Origin: Verrucomicrobiales bacterium
Lineage (GTDB): Bacteria; Verrucomicrobiota; Verrucomicrobiia; Limisphaerales; CANJXF01
Assembly (NCBI GenBank): GCA_947478865.1
Contig: CANJXF010000038.1
Location: 1-42,583 of the forward strand
Direction: 5' to 3'
DNA length: 42,583 nucleotides
Shown here: positions 17,057 through 25,731 of the stretch, in pieces
Layout: each line of letters begins with the position of its first letter
Numbering within the stretch: the first letter of the stretch is position 1
Translations under genes and position numbers: made by a program
The notes under the pieces: generated by a model
What the model was told of the DNA's origin: nothing
What the model saw: the letters and a program-made list of their open reading frames with translations, nothing else
The model's database searches: none

Positions 17057-17905
17057 TTACTTGATATACAAAACTTCCTGCAAATCCCGCACCAGAACGC
17101 TCGCATAGGGATAGCGTTTGTCCGGCTCGCGCTCTAAACATTTCAAAACAATTTTTTCCAACGCGGGTGGAATGTCGTTGAACTCGCGCAACGGAATTGC
17201 TGCGCCGGATTGTTGTTTGCGCAAGATTTCCCCGGGAGAATCGCCGGCAAACGGTTTGCGCGACGTGAGCAACTCGTAAGCGGTGACGCCGTAAGCAAAA
17301 ATATCGGCGCGATGATCGATGGCGAGATGTTGCAATTGCTCCGGCGGCATGTAAGCAGGCGTGCCGGGATTTCTCGCGAATTTTTTCGGCTTGTCGGGCT
17401 TCTCCTGCGCCAGATCGAAATCGACGAGGCGAATGTGCCCATTGCGAGTGACGAGAATGTTTTCCGGTTTAAAATCTAAATGCATGAACCCGCTGTCGTG
17501 CACATGCTCAATGGCGAGCGCGGAATCAATCAGGATATTTGCCACGTTATCGACGAGCACCGGATCGGTCCGCAACATGAGCTGTTTCAAATTCGAACTC
17601 TCCACGTATTCCATGAGCAAATACGGAAGATTTTCAATTTTGCCGTGCTCGATGTAACCGACGACGTATTCGTGATTGTGAATCTTGGCGAGAATCTCGC
17701 AGCCGTGCATAAACCGCTTGCGCGCGAGCAAATTCAATTTGTGCTGCTTTTGGAGATGGCGCAGGGCAAAGGTTTTCCCGTTCTGATCGGTGGCCACCCA
17801 GATATCCGCCATGCCGCCGCTGTTGATTTGCTCCTGCAAATAGAAACGGCCAAATTGTCTCGAGGGCGGCTTTTGATTGACTACGTCCAAGGCATTAAAA
17901 TCCAT
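17057..17905 (-). CDS. Ser/Thr protein-kinase-like protein with degenerate active-site motifs
   Basis: The 282-residue kinase fold spans nearly the whole protein: glycine loop INSGGMADIWVA (27-38), helix-C Glu near 70, HLDFKPEN (142-149), VDFDLA (161-166), GTPAYMPPEQ (181-190) and DIFAYGVTAYELL (201-213). Compared with active kinases, the beta-3 Lys is Arg (ALR, residue 49), HRD is HLD and DFG is DFD. The catalytic Asp, Lys146, Asn149 and the metal Asp are kept. It could be weakly active, or a pseudokinase acting as a scaffold. Start is ATG 17905. The neighbouring in-frame tail after the stop encodes a membrane helix. It is divergent from the CPBP gene. Confidence 0.85.
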   Translation of the reverse strand: MDFNALDVVNQKPPSRQFGRFYLQEQINSGGMADIWVATDQNGKTFALRHLQKQHKLNLLARKRFMHGCEILAKIHNHEYVVGYIEHGKIENLPYLLMEYVESSNLKQLMLRTDPVLVDNVANILIDSALAIEHVHDSGFMHLDFKPENILVTRNGHIRLVDFDLAQEKPDKPKKFARNPGTPAYMPPEQLQHLAIDHRADIFAYGVTAYELLTSRKPFAGDSPGEILRKQQSGAAIPLREFNDIPPALEKIVLKCLEREPDKRYPYASVLVRDLQEVLYIK

Positions 17906-17994
17906 AACAAATCTGGTAAAAGATTACGGGCGGCTCTGTTTTTTTGCAAAGATTATGAGCTTGCCTCGCCCAAAACGAATTCTAAGCTCGGCGC

Positions 17995-18903
17995 GTGCGG
18001 GCAATTCGTTGGCTGGTCATTTATTTTCTGGGAATTTTTGTTGGGGCGGCACTTCTTGCTCCCTGGCTCTATAAATTTTCTCTGGCCGCCTCGATCCGCG
18101 TCGAAAGCCTGCACGACTTTTCAAAACACCCTTTTCACCGTTTCGTCAGTCGATCGCTGATGATTCTGGCCCTCGCGGGGTTGTGGCCGCTCTTGCGCAA
18201 GCTTCAAATCCGGAGCTGGAACGACCTCGGTTTTGCGCCCCTACGCTTGCATTGGAAAAAATCTGCAGCGGGATTCTCCCTTGGCTTTGGATCGTTGGCG
18301 GTCCTCTCCTTGATGACTATTTGCTTTGGAGTGCGAACAATCAGCGTTGGACATTCGGAAAAAGCGCTCGTCGCGAAGCTGCTGGAGGTAACCGCAACCG
18401 CGGTGATTATTGCGATCCTCGAAGAAACATTATTTCGCGGAGCACTTTATGGCGCGTTGCGCAAAGTGATTCGCCCGTGGCCCTATGCATTGCTCCTGAG
18501 CAGCGGCATCTATTCCCTGCTCCATTTCTTCGGCAAAGCCGCGGCGCCTGATTCCATTGAATGGACCTCTGGGCTCACAACTCTGTCCACAATGCTGGCC
18601 GGGTTTGCCGATTTTGATTCCCTCTTTCCCTCATGTATCAACCTGCTCATCGTGGGAATCATTTTAGGCGTCGCCTATGAACGCACCGGCAATCTGTATT
18701 TCTCGATTGGACTCCACGCCGGTTGGATTTTCTGGCTTAAGTCTTATGGCACGCTGACGATAAGAATTTTCAAAGGCCACTCCGCGCTCTGGGGTACGGC
18801 AAAATTGGTGGACGGCTGGCTCGCAACGGCACTGCTGGCAGCAGTTTTCGCTTTCCTTTTTTTCTGGAGGAAAAATTCACAACCCGCCGCTGATGTTGCC
18901 TGA
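17995..18903 (+). CDS. CPBP-family intramembrane metalloprotease
   Basis: The 302-residue polytopic protein has several hydrophobic helices. The CPBP (Abi/CAAX protease) motifs are EETLFR at 143-148 (EExxxR), a second motif around YSLLHFFGK with His177, and a later GLHAGW. These residues bind the catalytic metal in the membrane. Prokaryotic members take part in peptide maturation, bacteriocin immunity or membrane-stress signalling; the substrate here is unknown. The start is a GTG at 17995. A stop lies 9 codons or fewer upstream in frame and the next ATG falls inside the protein. Its 3' end overlaps the comF-like gene by 11 bp. Confidence 0.85.
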   Translation: MRAIRWLVIYFLGIFVGAALLAPWLYKFSLAASIRVESLHDFSKHPFHRFVSRSLMILALAGLWPLLRKLQIRSWNDLGFAPLRLHWKKSAAGFSLGFGSLAVLSLMTICFGVRTISVGHSEKALVAKLLEVTATAVIIAILEETLFRGALYGALRKVIRPWPYALLLSSGIYSLLHFFGKAAAPDSIEWTSGLTTLSTMLAGFADFDSLFPSCINLLIVGIILGVAYERTGNLYFSIGLHAGWIFWLKSYGTLTIRIFKGHSALWGTAKLVDGWLATALLAAVFAFLFFWRKNSQPAADVA

Positions 18904-19636
18904 ACCCTTACCTCGATTGAAAACCTGGTCCGATGCGGGCCTGAATTTTTTCTATCCGGCGATCTGCCAGATCTGCGCGTCGCATCGGGCAACTCCGGAA
19001 GAGGGGTATGTTTGCGTCGATTGCTGGACCGAAGTGCAGTTTATCAAGGAGCCGTTTTGCGAACGCTGCGGGCTGCCCTTCGAAGGGAGCATCACAAATA
19101 GCTTTGAATGCAGCAATTGCGCAGGAATGGAATTGCACTTCAGGTCGGCGCGTTCCGCCGTGGTGGCAAGCGGCCTGGTCCTGGAAGTAATTCATCGTTA
19201 CAAATACTTGCGGGCGCTCTGGTTTGAACCATTCCTTGCCGACTTGCTGATTCGCCAGGCCAAACCGATCCTGGCACGAGGCAGCTGGAACCTTATTGTG
19301 CCTGTGCCGCTTCATCATTTGAAAAAGCGCGAGCGTGAATTTAATCAAGCCGAGTGCCTCGCAAAACAGTTGTCCCTCGCCACTTCGATTCCTCTGGCGG
19401 TAAAGCAATTGCAGCGGGTTCAGCCGACTCGGACGCAAACCTTGCTGACTCGCCCGGAGCGCGCTGACAACGTGCGCAGCGCATTTCGCTTCAACGGCAA
19501 CCGGCTAAACGGTGAAAATATCGTGCTGATCGACGATGTTTTTACCACTGGCGCAACGACCAGTGCTTGTGCAAAAATCCTGAAGCAATCAGGTGCGGGC
19601 GAGGTCTGTGTTTGGACGGTTGCCCGCGGACTTTAA
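18893..19636 (+). CDS. ComF-family phosphoribosyltransferase-like protein
   Basis: The 247-residue protein has an N-terminal zinc-binding region with CxxC pairs (CQIC near 24-27, CVDC, CERCGLPF, CSNC) followed by a PRTase domain. PVPLHHLKKREREFNQ and the PRPP-binding loop VLIDDVFTTGATT are diagnostic. ComF proteins contribute to uptake of transforming DNA in naturally competent bacteria; their enzymatic activity is unsettled. It overlaps the CPBP gene by 11 bp. Together with pilT elsewhere in the window it fits, but does not prove, competence. Confidence 0.92.
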   Translation: MLPEPLPRLKTWSDAGLNFFYPAICQICASHRATPEEGYVCVDCWTEVQFIKEPFCERCGLPFEGSITNSFECSNCAGMELHFRSARSAVVASGLVLEVIHRYKYLRALWFEPFLADLLIRQAKPILARGSWNLIVPVPLHHLKKREREFNQAECLAKQLSLATSIPLAVKQLQRVQPTRTQTLLTRPERADNVRSAFRFNGNRLNGENIVLIDDVFTTGATTSACAKILKQSGAGEVCVWTVARGL

Positions 19637-19685
19637 CTTTTAAATTGCGCCAAACACGCGACTATCCGCTATTGTGAAAAAGAAA

Positions 19686-20636
19686 ATGGCTACAACCTCG
19701 TTTCATAAAAAAACGCTCGGCCTCGAAACGAGTGAACCGGCCGTAACCCCACCGCCCAGCGGCGCCGAGACCACTTTCGTTAAAAAGCCGAAGTTGGCTT
19801 CCTCCAAATCCAAGAAGCGGGAGATTCCCGAAGGTCTTTGGGAAAAGTGCCCTAAATGCAGCAACATGGTTTACGACAAGGAGCTGGACGAAAATTTGAA
19901 GGTCTGCCCGAAATGCTCCCATCATTTTTCCATCGGGGCCCGCGAACGGATTAATTCGTTGGTTGAAACCTGTTCGTTCGAAGAAATGGACGCGGAAATG
20001 AAAAGCGTCGACGTGCTAGAATTTACCGGCGCAGCTTCCTACAAGAGCAAACTGGAATATTACGAAAAATCAACGGGGTTGAAGGACGCCGTCGTGACAG
20101 GCATTGGGATGATCGGCTCTCATCGGGTCGCATTGGCGGTGATGGATTTCAGTTTCCTCGGAGGTTCCATGGGGTCTGTCGTTGGCGAAAAACTGACGCG
20201 TTTAATCGAGGCGGGAACTAATAAAGGTCTTCCTGTCATCATCATTTCCAGCAGCGGCGGCGCGAGGATGTATGAGGGAATGTTCAGCCTCATGCAAATG
20301 GCCAAAACGTGTGGCGCTCTAGGATATCTCGGACGAGCGAAATTGCCTTACATTAGCGTGCTCACGAATCCCACTTACGCTGGGGTCATGGCCAGTTACG
20401 CGAGCGTTGGCGATCTTATCATCGCCGAACCCGGCGCAATGATTGGTTTTGCCGGACCGCGCGTCATCAAGGACACGACGCAAGCAGAACTCCCCCCAGG
20501 TTTTCAAACCGCAGAATTCCTTCTCGACCATGGTTTGATCGACGCCATTGTGCCACGCTCAGAAATGAAAATGCGCCTGTCTTGCTATCTGGATTTCCTC
20601 ATGCAGGGCCAAGGCAGGTCTGCTTCGCTCGGGTGA
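19686..20636 (+). CDS. accD: Acetyl-CoA carboxylase carboxyltransferase subunit beta
   Basis: AccD with AccA transfers carboxyl from biotin to acetyl-CoA, the first step of fatty-acid synthesis. The protein of about 316 residues has a zinc ribbon (Cys55, 58, 74, 77 counted from ATG 19686) and the crotonase-fold core with SSSGGARMYEG, ISVLTNPTYAGV and FAGPRVIKDT. An unusual Thr/Pro/Lys-rich tail of ~45 residues precedes the zinc ribbon. A GTG at 19674 would add four residues. accA is not adjacent. The gene stands 49 bp after the comF-like gene. Confidence 0.95.
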   Translation: MATTSFHKKTLGLETSEPAVTPPPSGAETTFVKKPKLASSKSKKREIPEGLWEKCPKCSNMVYDKELDENLKVCPKCSHHFSIGARERINSLVETCSFEEMDAEMKSVDVLEFTGAASYKSKLEYYEKSTGLKDAVVTGIGMIGSHRVALAVMDFSFLGGSMGSVVGEKLTRLIEAGTNKGLPVIIISSSGGARMYEGMFSLMQMAKTCGALGYLGRAKLPYISVLTNPTYAGVMASYASVGDLIIAEPGAMIGFAGPRVIKDTTQAELPPGFQTAEFLLDHGLIDAIVPRSEMKMRLSCYLDFLMQGQGRSASLG

Positions 20637-20744
20637 TCCTCAAGGAAGTAATTCGACGAATTGATAAGAAACGGCGAGCTGCGAATTTTCCCCGCGATCC
20701 AAAATAGAGCCGATTCTCACCCGCGTCGTGGAAGGGCCAATAAT

Positions 20745-21215
20745 TCAATGGTGTTGAAACAACCGGGATCGATTCTGGTAGAGATACCAAACGATGAAAA
20801 AGTTGAGCAGGAGAATGATCAGGAGCGTCACAGAGAAACCGTTCATTAACTCGTAAACTTCAATCGGAATAAAGAAGGCCGATTCACCTATCGCCATCCA
20901 GCCCGCCCAACTCACTCGGAAGATCAGCCCAACGCCTTCCACGAGAGAAAACAAACTGTAAAAAGTTGTCCCTGAAGCAACCCAGATCAGATTGGCCTGA
21001 GTGATTTGACTCAGGTTTCCTGCCATGTGGCTGAAGAATTTTCTTTCGGGATCAAGATGCAATGAAGACAGGAGCCTACGAAATTCGTCCGGCAAATTGT
21101 TGTCACTCAAACTGTAAACGCCCAAGGCGAGCAGCAGCAACGCCATGCCTTTGAGCAACTTAATTCCGATAATGAGGTAGAGCGTAGGAGCGCGTTGTTT
21201 TTTGACTTCAGACAT
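20745..21215 (-). CDS. DUF2127 family membrane protein
   Basis: The 156-residue protein has about four hydrophobic helices. A PTLYLIIGIKLLKGMALLLL segment starts the first, a VEGVGLIFRVSWAGWMAIGE region lies in the middle, and a last helix is followed by a basic/aromatic tail. The LKG...AxG pattern and the EGxGL...WAxW pattern are those of DUF2127 (PF09900). Function unknown. ATG 21215. It is convergent with accD, and the 108 bp between them show no clear terminator. Confidence 0.75.
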   Translation of the reverse strand: MSEVKKQRAPTLYLIIGIKLLKGMALLLLALGVYSLSDNNLPDEFRRLLSSLHLDPERKFFSHMAGNLSQITQANLIWVASGTTFYSLFSLVEGVGLIFRVSWAGWMAIGESAFFIPIEVYELMNGFSVTLLIILLLNFFIVWYLYQNRSRLFQHH

Positions 21216-21296
21216 TCGAGAAAAAAGGATCGTTTGTAAGTCGCAAGAGCATCATGACAAAGCTAAGATAATGTAGCATTGCCGGCATGCGCTAAA

Positions 21297-22310
21297 TTAT
21301 TTCTTTTCCAGCGGTTGTAGTTGCGGATTTGCCGTATCGGAAAGCTTGTTGCGCGAGGCTTCAAGTTTGATGTAATGCAAAACGACCGGGGCAAGAATCA
21401 TTCCCGGAATGCCCATCAGTTTTTCTCCGAGCACAATACCAATGAGGGTGAGCCACATCGGCGTTTTGATGCGGTCGCCAATGATCTTGCTGTTGAGGAA
21501 ATATTCGAGCTTGTGAATTACAACGAGGAAGATCAACGAAAAGAGCGCGACCTTCGGCGAAATGGTGAAACCGACTCCCACAATCAACGTGTTGCTCGCA
21601 ATATTTCCCACGATTGGGAGCAAACCGCAAAGGAAAGTGAGCACCATGATGACCAAGACGTAAGGAAATCCGTTCCAAACAAGAAAAATGGAAGTGAAGA
21701 CAGTATTGAAAATTGAGATAAGAATCTGCGCTCCTATCACGGTGCCGAAGCTGTGATAAAAGTTGTGGAAACGCAGAATCAATTCGCCGACCACCGTCGA
21801 GTAGAGGTTGTTTTGAATGGCATGCGGGTCGTCGTTCACTTCCCAATGTGAATTTAAAAAGAGGCTCAGCGCGATCACCAACCCGATAATTAACATCGCC
21901 AATTGCAGAAAAGCCACTCCGGCATACCTTCCAAAATTGCCGAACTGTTCCTTGAACGCATTGATGCTCACGACCTTTAGGCTCGCATAGTCGGTGAAGG
22001 GAAGTTCGATCTTCATTCGCTCAGCAAAACCGACCACGGCAGGAATGGTTGCCTCAGCAATTTTCGGCAATGCGTCGTAAGCCAGTTTAGAGAAGTGGAC
22101 CAGGCCGTAACCAATGCCGGTCACGGCAATTAAATACAAAATCACCGCGATCGTTTTGCTGCGTCCGAAACTGAATTTTTGCAGCGCAAAATAACCAAAC
22201 AGGGCCGCCAGAACCAACGTCCCCACATGAAACCAGCCGACGATGACCAAAAGCCCCGCCATGATTCCATACGAAATCCGCGCAGACTTCTTTGTCGTGG
22301 TCTCAATCAT
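21297..22310 (-). CDS. AI-2E family (UPF0118) transporter
   Basis: The 337-residue polytopic protein has the family layout: two N-terminal helices, a hairpin, a long amphipathic middle section, and C-terminal helices with FLCGLLPIVGNIASNTLIVG and the GIPGMILAPV motif near the end. Family members include TqsA (AI-2 exporter) and Na+/H+ antiporters, so the substrate cannot be named. The ATG at 22308-22310 overlaps the stop of the glycyl-tRNA synthetase gene (ATGA), implying coupled expression with a housekeeping gene. Confidence 0.87.
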   Translation of the reverse strand: MIETTTKKSARISYGIMAGLLVIVGWFHVGTLVLAALFGYFALQKFSFGRSKTIAVILYLIAVTGIGYGLVHFSKLAYDALPKIAEATIPAVVGFAERMKIELPFTDYASLKVVSINAFKEQFGNFGRYAGVAFLQLAMLIIGLVIALSLFLNSHWEVNDDPHAIQNNLYSTVVGELILRFHNFYHSFGTVIGAQILISIFNTVFTSIFLVWNGFPYVLVIMVLTFLCGLLPIVGNIASNTLIVGVGFTISPKVALFSLIFLVVIHKLEYFLNSKIIGDRIKTPMWLTLIGIVLGEKLMGIPGMILAPVVLHYIKLEASRNKLSDTANPQLQPLEKK

Positions 22311-24115
22311 CGAATTTTTTCCATCAGCAATGCGAGCAGTTCAGAAATTCTTAACCGCTCCTGCCGTCCGTCATCGCGATAGCGAATCGTCACCGTATCT
22401 TTTTCGCCCGCCGCCGTCCCATCCTTCACACCTTCGAACGTTTCAAAATCTACTGTAATACAAAATGGCGTTCCTGCCTCATCTTGTCGCGCATAACGAC
22501 GGCCGATCGAACCGCCGTCATCGTAAAAAACGTTCATGTTTGGGCGAAGCAAATCCCGAATGGCCAGCGCCTTGTTGACGAGGTCGGGCTTATTTTTGAG
22601 CAGCGGGAATATCGCAACCTTGATCGGCGCGACGCGTGGATGGAATTTCATCACCACTCGCGTCTCGCTCTTTCCTTTGTCGTCGGTTTCCGTCACCTCG
22701 GAATACGCATTGGAGATCAAAGCGAGAATCAAACGATCCACCCCCGCACTCGGCTCGATGACATGCGGGATATATTGGCCTTTGGCGAGACCATCGGCAT
22801 TTTCTTTGGCCTGTTTCTCCGCGCGCGCCTGTTCGACGCCTGATTTGAGCAGATATTTTAATCGCGCCGCGTGATACCGTTGTGAAAGTTCCTGCTTCTT
22901 CGCGTCGTCGAGTTTGGCCCAAGCGGCGCGCAGTTCGTCGTCGAACACGCCCATCGGTTTGCCGGAAAAGCGTTCGTGTTGCGACAGATCAAAATCGCTG
23001 CGCGCGGCAATCCCTTCGAGCTCGTCCCCAGCCACGTTGCCTTGCCCGTCTTTTTTGCTGAACGGAAATTTGAATAAAATATCTGTCGTGGCCCGAGCGT
23101 AGTGCGCGAGTTCCTCTGGAGTCTGAATATGAAAACCAAGCGTCTCGCGCGACAGGCCGATGCCCTCGTAGAATTTCACCCTCTCCTCCACCCAATATTG
23201 GTGCCACGCCTGCCAACCCCAGTTTGCTTGCGGCTGGCCGGGATGACCAGATGAAGGAACAATCGCGACCGAACCGTGGGCTGCTTCCACGGCCTCGTCG
23301 GGCTTGATAAAAAACTCCAATTCCATCTGCTCAAACTCGCGCGAACGGAACGTAAAATTCCGGGGCGTCACTTCATTCCGAAACGCTTTTCCGACCTGCG
23401 CGATGCCGAACGGAACTTTTTGACGGGAGGTTTCAAGGACATTCTTGAATTGTGCAAAAATGGCTTGAGCCGTTTCAGGACGGAGATAAGCCACATTGTC
23501 CTCGCTCTCGACGGGCCCAACGTAAGTCTTAAACATCAAATTGAACGGGCGCGGCTCGGACAAGCGCGCGCCGCTTTCCGGATGATACAGGACTGTGTTC
23601 TCAAGTTTCTCACTGCGTTCGCCTTGAACAACGGGCGACTTGATCCCGCGCAACTCGTAAAATTGAGCAGCAACTTTGCGCGCACTTTCCGGCGGTTTAC
23701 CGATGGGAATCAACACGGAGAATGGTTCAGCACAAACTTTGCCCTCGGCATCACTCGCGCCGGTCCAAAAATAAGCGATGCCCGTTTGCGATTCGACCTG
23801 GTCTGAACGGACGCGCTTTTTGGTCACTGGGCATTCGCTCATTAAATCGGCGAATGTTTCCACGTGCCCGCTCGCACGCCAAATTTGCGGGTGCATGATG
23901 ATCGTCGCTTCGAGGCCGACCACGTCGTCGCGCTGGCGGGTCATCGTGTTCCACCAAAGCTCTTTGACGTTGCGCTTGAGTTCCGCGCCGAGTGGACCGT
24001 AATCCCAAAAACCGTTGAGGCCGCCGTAGATTTCCGATGATTGAAAAACAAACCCGCGCCGTTTGCACAGCGACACAATTTTCTCCATCAACTCATTTGT
24101 TTTGGGTTCGGCCAT
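22307..24115 (-). CDS. glyS: Glycine--tRNA ligase, dimeric type
   Basis: The 602-residue class II synthetase is of the alpha2 type also found in archaea, eukaryotes and some bacteria, not the alpha2beta2 GlyQ/GlyS type. It has the start MEKIVSLCKRRGFVFQSSEI, motif 1 around YGPLGAELKRN, motif 2 FRNEVTPRNFTFRSREFEQM and motif 3 EPSAGVDRLILAL, with a C-terminal anticodon-binding domain (VAIFPLLKN). ATG 24115 (MAEPKTNE) is preferred; 93 further in-frame codons upstream carry no homology. It attaches glycine to tRNA-Gly. Confidence 0.95.
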   Translation of the reverse strand: MAEPKTNELMEKIVSLCKRRGFVFQSSEIYGGLNGFWDYGPLGAELKRNVKELWWNTMTRQRDDVVGLEATIIMHPQIWRASGHVETFADLMSECPVTKKRVRSDQVESQTGIAYFWTGASDAEGKVCAEPFSVLIPIGKPPESARKVAAQFYELRGIKSPVVQGERSEKLENTVLYHPESGARLSEPRPFNLMFKTYVGPVESEDNVAYLRPETAQAIFAQFKNVLETSRQKVPFGIAQVGKAFRNEVTPRNFTFRSREFEQMELEFFIKPDEAVEAAHGSVAIVPSSGHPGQPQANWGWQAWHQYWVEERVKFYEGIGLSRETLGFHIQTPEELAHYARATTDILFKFPFSKKDGQGNVAGDELEGIAARSDFDLSQHERFSGKPMGVFDDELRAAWAKLDDAKKQELSQRYHAARLKYLLKSGVEQARAEKQAKENADGLAKGQYIPHVIEPSAGVDRLILALISNAYSEVTETDDKGKSETRVVMKFHPRVAPIKVAIFPLLKNKPDLVNKALAIRDLLRPNMNVFYDDGGSIGRRYARQDEAGTPFCITVDFETFEGVKDGTAAGEKDTVTIRYRDDGRQERLRISELLALLMEKIR

Positions 24116-24266
24116 AAGTGCGGGAGTGTTCTTCACAGCGGATTTGATGTCAAGAAAGTGGCAGGTCCTGGGAATTGCTTTGACGCGGCTCCGCGGAAGC
24201 TCGGAGGTCAAAAATTCATTCTCTCCGCGCTTCCGTTGTGCATAAAGGACGCCGGAACGACGAGCT

Positions 24267-24692
24267 CTAAATCCGCTTCTCGTCCGCGTCAATGAGGTCA
24301 ACAAACGTCTGAATATCATCACGGTGAGCCAATCCACCCTGATCTTTGCGCTGTTGCAGACGGGCCTTCGCCGACTCATCGCCGTCACGTCCACGGTTCA
24401 GAATAAAATTGGCGAGGGCCGCCTTTTCCGCGTCCGTCTTCTTCACGTTTTGCGCGACCCAATCACAAACTTCGCCGTCCGTAACGCTGTTTTTCACCAC
24501 TTCGATGAACTGCTCCGCGGTGAGCCCAGCCGACTTAAGCCAGACACCATCGAAACCTTTCGTAAAATTCTCCTGATAATCAGCGGGCAGTTTCCCGGCG
24601 AGATGCAAACGAACCTTGTCCACAAAACGGGGCAGATAAACCCAACCGGCCATGACTTCGCGCGGGCTGCGCGGATAAATGATTTTTTCCAT
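24267..24692 (-). CDS. DUF5069 domain protein
   Basis: The 141-residue soluble protein opens with SPREVMAGWVYLPRFVDKVR, then LHLAGKLPADYQENF and GFDGVWLKSAGLTAEQF, which are the recognisable blocks of DUF5069. The C-terminal half is helical and charged. No function is known for the family, which is frequent in Verrucomicrobiota and Planctomycetota. It sits upstream of glyS on the same strand with a ~150-bp gap, and is divergent from the CvfB-like gene. Confidence 0.75.
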   Translation of the reverse strand: MEKIIYPRSPREVMAGWVYLPRFVDKVRLHLAGKLPADYQENFTKGFDGVWLKSAGLTAEQFIEVVKNSVTDGEVCDWVAQNVKKTDAEKAALANFILNRGRDGDESAKARLQQRKDQGGLAHRDDIQTFVDLIDADEKRI

Positions 24693-24803
24693 GGGCGAAT
24701 CATCCGAAGAGCCACCTCCTCTGTCAATTGCCGCGGAAAAATGCTCTCGATCACTTGACGTTCCCGCTTTCGATTCCGCAAATAACGGTCTATGTTCCGA
24801 CCA

Positions 24804-25709
24804 ATGGCAATCATCGGAAAACGCAACACACTTTCAATCGTTCGAGCCTCCGGCCCCGGACTTTACCTCGACGGCGGAGAATTGGGCGAAATCCTTCTGC
24901 CTGGCCGCTACATTCCCCGCGACATTGCGCCGAAAGATAAGCTCGATGTATTTGTCTATACCGATTCCGAAGATCGCCTCGTCGCCACGACCGAAGCGCC
25001 TTTTGCCGAAGTCGGCGAATTCGCCTGTCTGAAAGTAATTAGTTTCAATCGCCAGATCGGCGCGTTTCTCGACTGGGGCCTTTCAAAGGATTTATTGCTT
25101 CCGTTTCGCGAGCAGGAATCGCCGGTGCGCATGGGCCAAAAAGTAGTTGTGCATGTTTACCTCGATGAAAAATCCAAGCGCATCGTCGCGAGCGCGCGAT
25201 TGAACCGGCATCTGAGCCGTGACACGCCCGCGTATCGCGATGGCGAGCAAGTCAACATCATGATCACGAGCCGGTCCGCGCTCGGTTACAACGCGATTGT
25301 CAATGGATCGCATCGCGGACTGCTTTATCACGACAACCTTTCCGCTCCGCTTGAAGTGGGCCAAAAAATGAAAGCGTTTGTGCGCACGGTTCGTCCCGGT
25401 GGAAAAATCGACTTGCGCCTCGATGCGTCCGGCTACAAACGAGTCGCCCCGTTGAAAGATCAAATTATCGAAGCATTGAACAAGAACGGTGGACGCCTGC
25501 TGTTCGACGATGGCAGTTCGCCCGAGCTCATCCGCAAAACATTTGGTGTGAGCAAAAATGCCTTCAAGCAAGCGCTTGGTGCGCTCTACAAATCGCGACG
25601 GATTCAGTTCACCAATCCAGGAATCGAGTTGATCACGATCGCTTCTCCAGAAGGTGACGAACATCTCGCCGACGCCGCCAAACGCTCTCCCAAACCGGTT
25701 AAGCGTTAA
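24804..25709 (+). CDS. CvfB-like S1 RNA-binding protein
   Basis: The protein of about 301 residues has several S1-type barrels. The first is an N-terminal GKRNTLSIVR ... GLYLDGGELGEILLPGRYIP block, then FNRQIGAFLDWGLSKDLLLPF, then YNAIVNGSHRGLLYHDNL. A C-terminal winged-helix follows (SPELIRKTFGVSKNAFKQAL). This is the domain order of CvfB/YitL, an RNA-binding regulator of virulence and exoprotein genes in Staphylococcus. ATG at 24804 matches the family start; an ATG at 24792 adds four residues. It is divergent from the DUF5069 gene. Confidence 0.88.
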   Translation: MAIIGKRNTLSIVRASGPGLYLDGGELGEILLPGRYIPRDIAPKDKLDVFVYTDSEDRLVATTEAPFAEVGEFACLKVISFNRQIGAFLDWGLSKDLLLPFREQESPVRMGQKVVVHVYLDEKSKRIVASARLNRHLSRDTPAYRDGEQVNIMITSRSALGYNAIVNGSHRGLLYHDNLSAPLEVGQKMKAFVRTVRPGGKIDLRLDASGYKRVAPLKDQIIEALNKNGGRLLFDDGSSPELIRKTFGVSKNAFKQALGALYKSRRIQFTNPGIELITIASPEGDEHLADAAKRSPKPVKR

Positions 25710-25731
25710 CCGAGCCTCGCTTTTTTCCCGA

